Assembly: GCF_014836985.1 (NCBI RefSeq) | Contig: NZ_JACSPU010000001.1 | Coordinates: 245,473-309,472, forward strand | Reading direction: 5' to 3' | Length of the DNA: 64,000 nucleotides | DNA from: Planococcus wigleyi | GTDB taxonomy: Bacteria; Bacillota; Bacilli; Bacillales_A; Planococcaceae | Shown: in pieces, positions 61,038-64,000 of the stretch | Numbering within the stretch: position 1 is the stretch's first letter | Layout of the letters: each line of letters begins with the position of its first letter | The notes under the pieces: model-generated | Told to the model about the DNA's origin: nothing | Seen by the model: the letters and a program-made list of their open reading frames with translations, nothing else | The model's database searches: none | Translations under genes and position numbers: made by a program

Positions 61038-61825
61038 AAATGATGCTGGAGCTGGAAGGCGTCACCCGAAAAAGAGACGATAAAATCGTATTGAATGGCG
61101 TCAATTGGCAGGTCCGAAAAGGCGAACATTGGGTGCTGTACGGCTTGAATGGCGCCGGGAAAACCTCACTGCTGGATTTGATCAATGCCTATTTTTTCCC
61201 ATCGGAAGGCAAAGTGACGGTACTCGGAATGGAATTCGGCAAGACCTATCTTGCGGAAAAACTGCGCAGCCAGATCGGCTTTGTGTCTGCCTCTATCCAA
61301 CAGAAGTTGCCGATCTACAACAATGCATATGAAGTGGTGCTGAGCGGAGCGTTCGCTTCTCTCGGCCTGTATCAGGAAACGACGGATGAAATCGACCGAA
61401 AAGGCGTCGAGATTCTTCGGGAACTCGGCTGCCTCGATTACGCCAACCGCGATTACCACACCTTGTCGCAAGGCGAAAAGCAGCGCGTGTTGATCGGACG
61501 TGCGTTGATGGCGGATCCCGAACTGCTTATTTTGGACGAACCGACCGCGGGCCTCGATTTCATCGCCCGGGAAGAACTGCTCGAGGCGATTGCCGCCATC
61601 GCGCAAAAGCCGAACGGCCCGACCATCATCTACGTTACCCACCATATCGAAGAGATCTTGCCGGAGTTCAATAAAACCTTATTGCTGAAAGCCGGCAGCG
61701 TCTTCGCTTCCGGCAACACAGAAGAGCTCATCGACAGTGAACAGTTGTCCGGTTTCTTCGATATGCCCGTAAACGTCGTCTGGAGCAACGGACGGCCCTT
61801 GCTGTCAAAAGTCAGAAACCATTGA
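61034..61825 (+). CDS. ABC transporter ATP-binding protein (YlmA-like, orphan)
   Basis: A 263-residue ABC ATPase. Walker A GLNGAGKTSLL (about 37-47), Q-loop region QIGFVSASIQQ, signature LSQGEKQRV, Walker B LLILDEPTAGLD and H-loop YVTHHIEE are all present. No permease gene is adjacent, as with B. subtilis YlmA. It starts in the stop of the protease-nuclease gene (ATGA), so the two are translationally coupled, and an energy-dependent regulatory link is possible but unproven. Confidence 0.92.
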   Translation: MKMMLELEGVTRKRDDKIVLNGVNWQVRKGEHWVLYGLNGAGKTSLLDLINAYFFPSEGKVTVLGMEFGKTYLAEKLRSQIGFVSASIQQKLPIYNNAYEVVLSGAFASLGLYQETTDEIDRKGVEILRELGCLDYANRDYHTLSQGEKQRVLIGRALMADPELLILDEPTAGLDFIAREELLEAIAAIAQKPNGPTIIYVTHHIEEILPEFNKTLLLKAGSVFASGNTEELIDSEQLSGFFDMPVNVVWSNGRPLLSKVRNH

Positions 61826-61861
61826 ATGGCTGAGGGCGGGGTCCCAAGCCTGCTTGGGACC

Positions 61862-62045
61862 GAAAGTGCTCAGCGGAAAGCGCAGGCTTGCGCTTGCCTG
61901 AGTTTGGGCATTCAAGAGGTCTTGACTGAATTGGACAGTATTGTGTGGAGATTGGACAGTAAATCCATTTATCGGACAGTATTTGCGGCAATTTAGACTG
62001 TATATCACCTCAAACGGACTGTATATCCAATTCACTGGAAGAAGT
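61862..62045. repeat. Phased array with variant word GGACAGTAT, next to GGAAAGCGC hairpin
   Basis: The hairpin GCGGAAAGCGCAGGCTTGCG near 61866-61893 is followed by GGACAGTA at 61933, 61954 and 61974, AGACTGTAT at 61995, GGACTGTAT at 62016 and GGAAGAAG at 62037. Steps are 21, 20, 21, 21, 21. Same architecture as the GGAAAGTATTT arrays but a different word. It lies in the 405-base gap after the ABC ATPase. Confidence 0.8.
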
Positions 62046-62074
62046 CGGCAGCAATACACCGAATAACTTCAACA

Positions 62075-62115
62075 AACCCTGTCCGACAAGACACGCTCTT
62101 GCCGGACAGGGTTTT
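62075..62115. terminator. Terminator-like hairpin
   Basis: AAACCCTGTCCGACAAG and CTTGCCGGACAGGGTTT pair around ACACGCT with one bulge, followed by TATT. Confidence 0.65.
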
Positions 62116-62230
62116 ATTCTGCTGAAAATCACCGGTAAACTATCTGAACTATCTGCAAACTATGATAAACTGTCGGTAGACAACCCAGATTCTCAGACGT
62201 TTTCAAACTATCCGAATGGGAGGAATTGCT

Positions 62231-62410
62231 ATGGCAGAGGGCATTCACAGGATTTTAGAAGAACGTGGGATTCAAGTACCGGAAGCGCATCAGGACATGC
62301 TGGTGCAACAGATGAAAGCGGTGCAGCAATTGCGGGAAACCGTGGACAATTCGCAGCTGAAAGATTTTGATATGGGGCTGACGCATGTGCCGGGAGGTGA
62401 GCGGCCATGA
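62231..62410 (+). CDS. Small amidase partner (AtzG/GatC-like)
   Basis: A 59-residue helical protein: HRILEERGIQVPEAHQDMLV, QQMKAVQQLRETVDN, ending in THVPGGERP. Small GatC/AtzG-like proteins that stabilise an amidase have this size, helical make-up and position, so this is the most likely role. GGGAGGAATT fixes ATG 62231. It overlaps the amidase start by 4 bases. Confidence 0.65.
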   Translation: MAEGIHRILEERGIQVPEAHQDMLVQQMKAVQQLRETVDNSQLKDFDMGLTHVPGGERP

Positions 62411-63831
62411 ACGAAGAATTGGCAGCACAATCCATTGGCGAATTAGCGCCGAAACTGCGCGACAAACATGTGTCGCCTGTTGAAGTGACGGAAGCCGTAT
62501 TGGCTAATATCAATGCGTATGACGGAGAAATCAATGCCTTTATTCGCGTGCAGAAAGAGCAGGCGCTGGAATCGGCGAGGCAGGCGGAGCAGGAGATTCA
62601 AAGCGGCAATTACCGTGGCTTCTTACACGGCATTCCGATGGCGCTGAAGGATATTTTGTATTTCAAGGACGAACCCGCGACGATGGGTTCGAAAATCCAT
62701 GAAGAATTTGTCGCTGATTTTGATGCGACTGTAGTATCGAAACTTAAGCTGTCTGGCGCGACTTTCCACGGCAAACTGAATATGCACGAGTATGCATGGG
62801 GAGCGACGACCACCAATCCGCATTACGGAGCCTGCAAGAATCCGTGGGACCTCAGCAAAATTCCAGGCGGCTCAAGCGGCGGGTCTGGTGCTGCGGTGGC
62901 GGCGAACATGACCATCGCTTCGCTTGGGACAGATACCGGCGGTTCGATCCGGATTCCGGCATCAAGCTGTGGCATTATCGGTTTGAAGCCGACGCATGGC
63001 CGCATCAGCAAGTACGGCTGTTTTCCGTTGTCGTGGAGCCTTGACCATATCGGCCCGATGACGAAAACCGTTTTCGACGCAGCGCTCCTGTTGGAAGTGC
63101 TCGGCGGTTACGATCCGAAAGACCCGACATCTGTGGACCGGCCGACGCAAAATTATTCCGGAGGGTTGAATGAAGACGTCAAAGGAATGGTCATCGGCAT
63201 TGAGGAAGGTTATTTTTTCAAAAACGTCGATAATCGTGTCAATGAAGCGGTCCAGTATGCACTGCAGCAACTTGAAAAGTTGGGTGCGCGTATTGAGACA
63301 GTCCGCATCCCATCGCTTGCACAAGCCGAATTTGCGGAACTTGTCACCATCACAACCGAAGCAAGCGCCATCCATCATGACAATCTGGTCAAGCAGCCGG
63401 AAAAATTCGGTGATGACGTCCGCTTTTTATTGGAAGTAGGCGAGCTGATGTCAGGTGTCGATTATGTTCAGGCACAACAGATCCGCCGCAAGCTGGATCT
63501 CGATTTTGCGGCAGCGTTTGAAAAAGTGGATGTGCTTATCACGCCGACTCTTCCGTTCCTGTCACCGCCAATCGGCGACAGCACCGTTGACATCAATGGC
63601 CAGGCGCTAAGCTTTTTGGATGAAGTCATCCGCTTCACGGGTCCGGGCAATTTGACCGGCTTGCCGGCACTCAGCATTCCATGCGGTGTCCGCGACGGGT
63701 TGCCAGTCGGTCTGCAGATTATGGGCCCGGCGTTCCAGGAGGAAAAAGTCCTCAACGTCGCCTACGCAATCGAAAAGCTGGAGCTGATGAAAGGCCATAA
63801 GCCGGATTTGACAGCGATTAAGCCAATCTAA
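62407..63831 (+). CDS. Amidase (amidase-signature family, GatA-like)
   Basis: A 474-residue amidase-signature hydrolase with the Ser-cisSer-Lys triad: Lys in GIPMALKDILYFKD, the Gly/Ser-rich block PGGSSGGSGAAVAANM and the nucleophile loop SLGTDTGGSIRIPAS. The ASSCGIIGLKPTHGRISKYG stretch is shared with GatA. No gatB neighbour is present, so a stand-alone amidase acting on a small amide is more likely than the tRNA amidotransferase. Translationally coupled to the 59-residue partner. Confidence 0.93.
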   Translation: MNEELAAQSIGELAPKLRDKHVSPVEVTEAVLANINAYDGEINAFIRVQKEQALESARQAEQEIQSGNYRGFLHGIPMALKDILYFKDEPATMGSKIHEEFVADFDATVVSKLKLSGATFHGKLNMHEYAWGATTTNPHYGACKNPWDLSKIPGGSSGGSGAAVAANMTIASLGTDTGGSIRIPASSCGIIGLKPTHGRISKYGCFPLSWSLDHIGPMTKTVFDAALLLEVLGGYDPKDPTSVDRPTQNYSGGLNEDVKGMVIGIEEGYFFKNVDNRVNEAVQYALQQLEKLGARIETVRIPSLAQAEFAELVTITTEASAIHHDNLVKQPEKFGDDVRFLLEVGELMSGVDYVQAQQIRRKLDLDFAAAFEKVDVLITPTLPFLSPPIGDSTVDINGQALSFLDEVIRFTGPGNLTGLPALSIPCGVRDGLPVGLQIMGPAFQEEKVLNVAYAIEKLELMKGHKPDLTAIKPI

Positions 63832-63860
63832 CGCGATTCATCCAATAAAAGCTGATTTTT

Positions 63861-64000
63861 GAGCGGAAAGCGCAGGCTTGCGCTTTCCTGGGTTTGGGCA
63901 TTTAGAGTGGTTTTGGGCATTTATCGTGGTTTGGAAAGTATTTTGCTTCTTCTGGAAAGTATTTAAGCTCAAACAGAAAGTATTTTCAGCCATATGGAAA
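63861..64000. repeat. Phased GGAAAGTATTT array beside GGAAAGCGC hairpin, cut by window end
   Basis: The hairpin GCGGAAAGCGCAGGCTTGCG (63863-63889) is followed by TTTGGGCATTT words at about 63893 and 63912, then GGAAAGTATTT at 63933 and 63954, AGAAAGTATTT at 63975 and GGAAA at 63996 (21-base steps). Continues beyond the window. Confidence 0.8.

Overview
The window looks like the chromosome of a low-to-mid GC Gram-positive of the Bacillales, most likely a Planococcaceae member (Planococcus or Planomicrobium-like). The basis is indirect: strong AGGAGG ribosome sites, GTG/TTG starts, SLH-domain surface proteins, lipoproteins with Gram-positive lipoboxes, zinc-ribbon TcaA-like proteins, UPF0316, DUF2512, DUF6241 and VanZ families, and an abundant palindrome with the core GTGCCWGGCAC. 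The genus is an inference. I saw no rRNA, tRNA or CRISPR array.

Left part (1-14.3 kb). The 3' part of an Ig-repeat/SLH surface protein is followed by an AGCS amino acid/Na+ symporter and a lipoprotein. A clearly AT-rich island follows (about 5.6-11.8 kb). It holds a tail-anchored coiled-coil protein and two adjacent dynamin-like GTPases in one operon, then a WHH-type HNH nuclease in its own transcription unit. The island is bordered by relics: a subtilisin C-terminus, an IS21 IstB tail, an IS3 OrfA head, and a second copy of the last 246 bases of the symporter gene. This is the best candidate for an undescribed system, perhaps membrane-remodelling conflict or phage defence of the Eleos/LeoA type.

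Middle (14.3-28.4 kb). Mostly ordinary accessory metabolism: UPF0316 protein, HxlR regulator divergent from a luciferase-like monooxygenase/FMN reductase pair, ketopantoate-reductase-like enzyme, secreted Excalibur protein, TPR/HEPN protein, SLH protein, nitroreductase, MarR regulator, ABM monooxygenase, a frameshifted pRiA4b/SEC-C gene and an aldehyde dehydrogenase.

28.6-36.4 kb is a B12-dependent glycerol/diol dehydratase locus: three subunits, both reactivase subunits, a GlcG/HbpS-like protein, then a PocR-domain histidine kinase and AraC-type response regulator. A decayed glycerol facilitator lies just upstream. There are no microcompartment shell genes, and the medium and small subunits have the short glycerol-dehydratase-type N-termini.

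36.6-44.8 kb: an SDR dehydrogenase, a 5'-truncated family 2 glycosyltransferase, and a convergent three-gene exopolysaccharide operon resembling ydaK-ydaM-ydaJ (membrane protein with degenerate GGDEF, GT2 synthase, GH8-like lipoprotein). Then come a mosaic duplicated segment bounded by two palindromes, nagB and a VanZ protein.

45-64 kb: a 1383-residue TPR protein with an internal C39-like peptidase domain, DUF6241 and DUF2512 proteins, aldo/keto reductase, a cluster of zinc-ribbon/TcaA-like envelope proteins, a trypsin-like protease fused to a NUC1 endonuclease that overlaps an orphan ABC ATPase, and an amidase with a small AtzG/GatC-like partner.

Two repeat families stand out. One is the GTGCCWGGCAC palindrome (11 copies), often exactly at the edge of a truncated or duplicated gene. 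The other is a set of intergenic arrays of an 11-base word repeated with a 21-base period (two helical turns), each beside a GGAAAGCGC hairpin, with different words at different loci.
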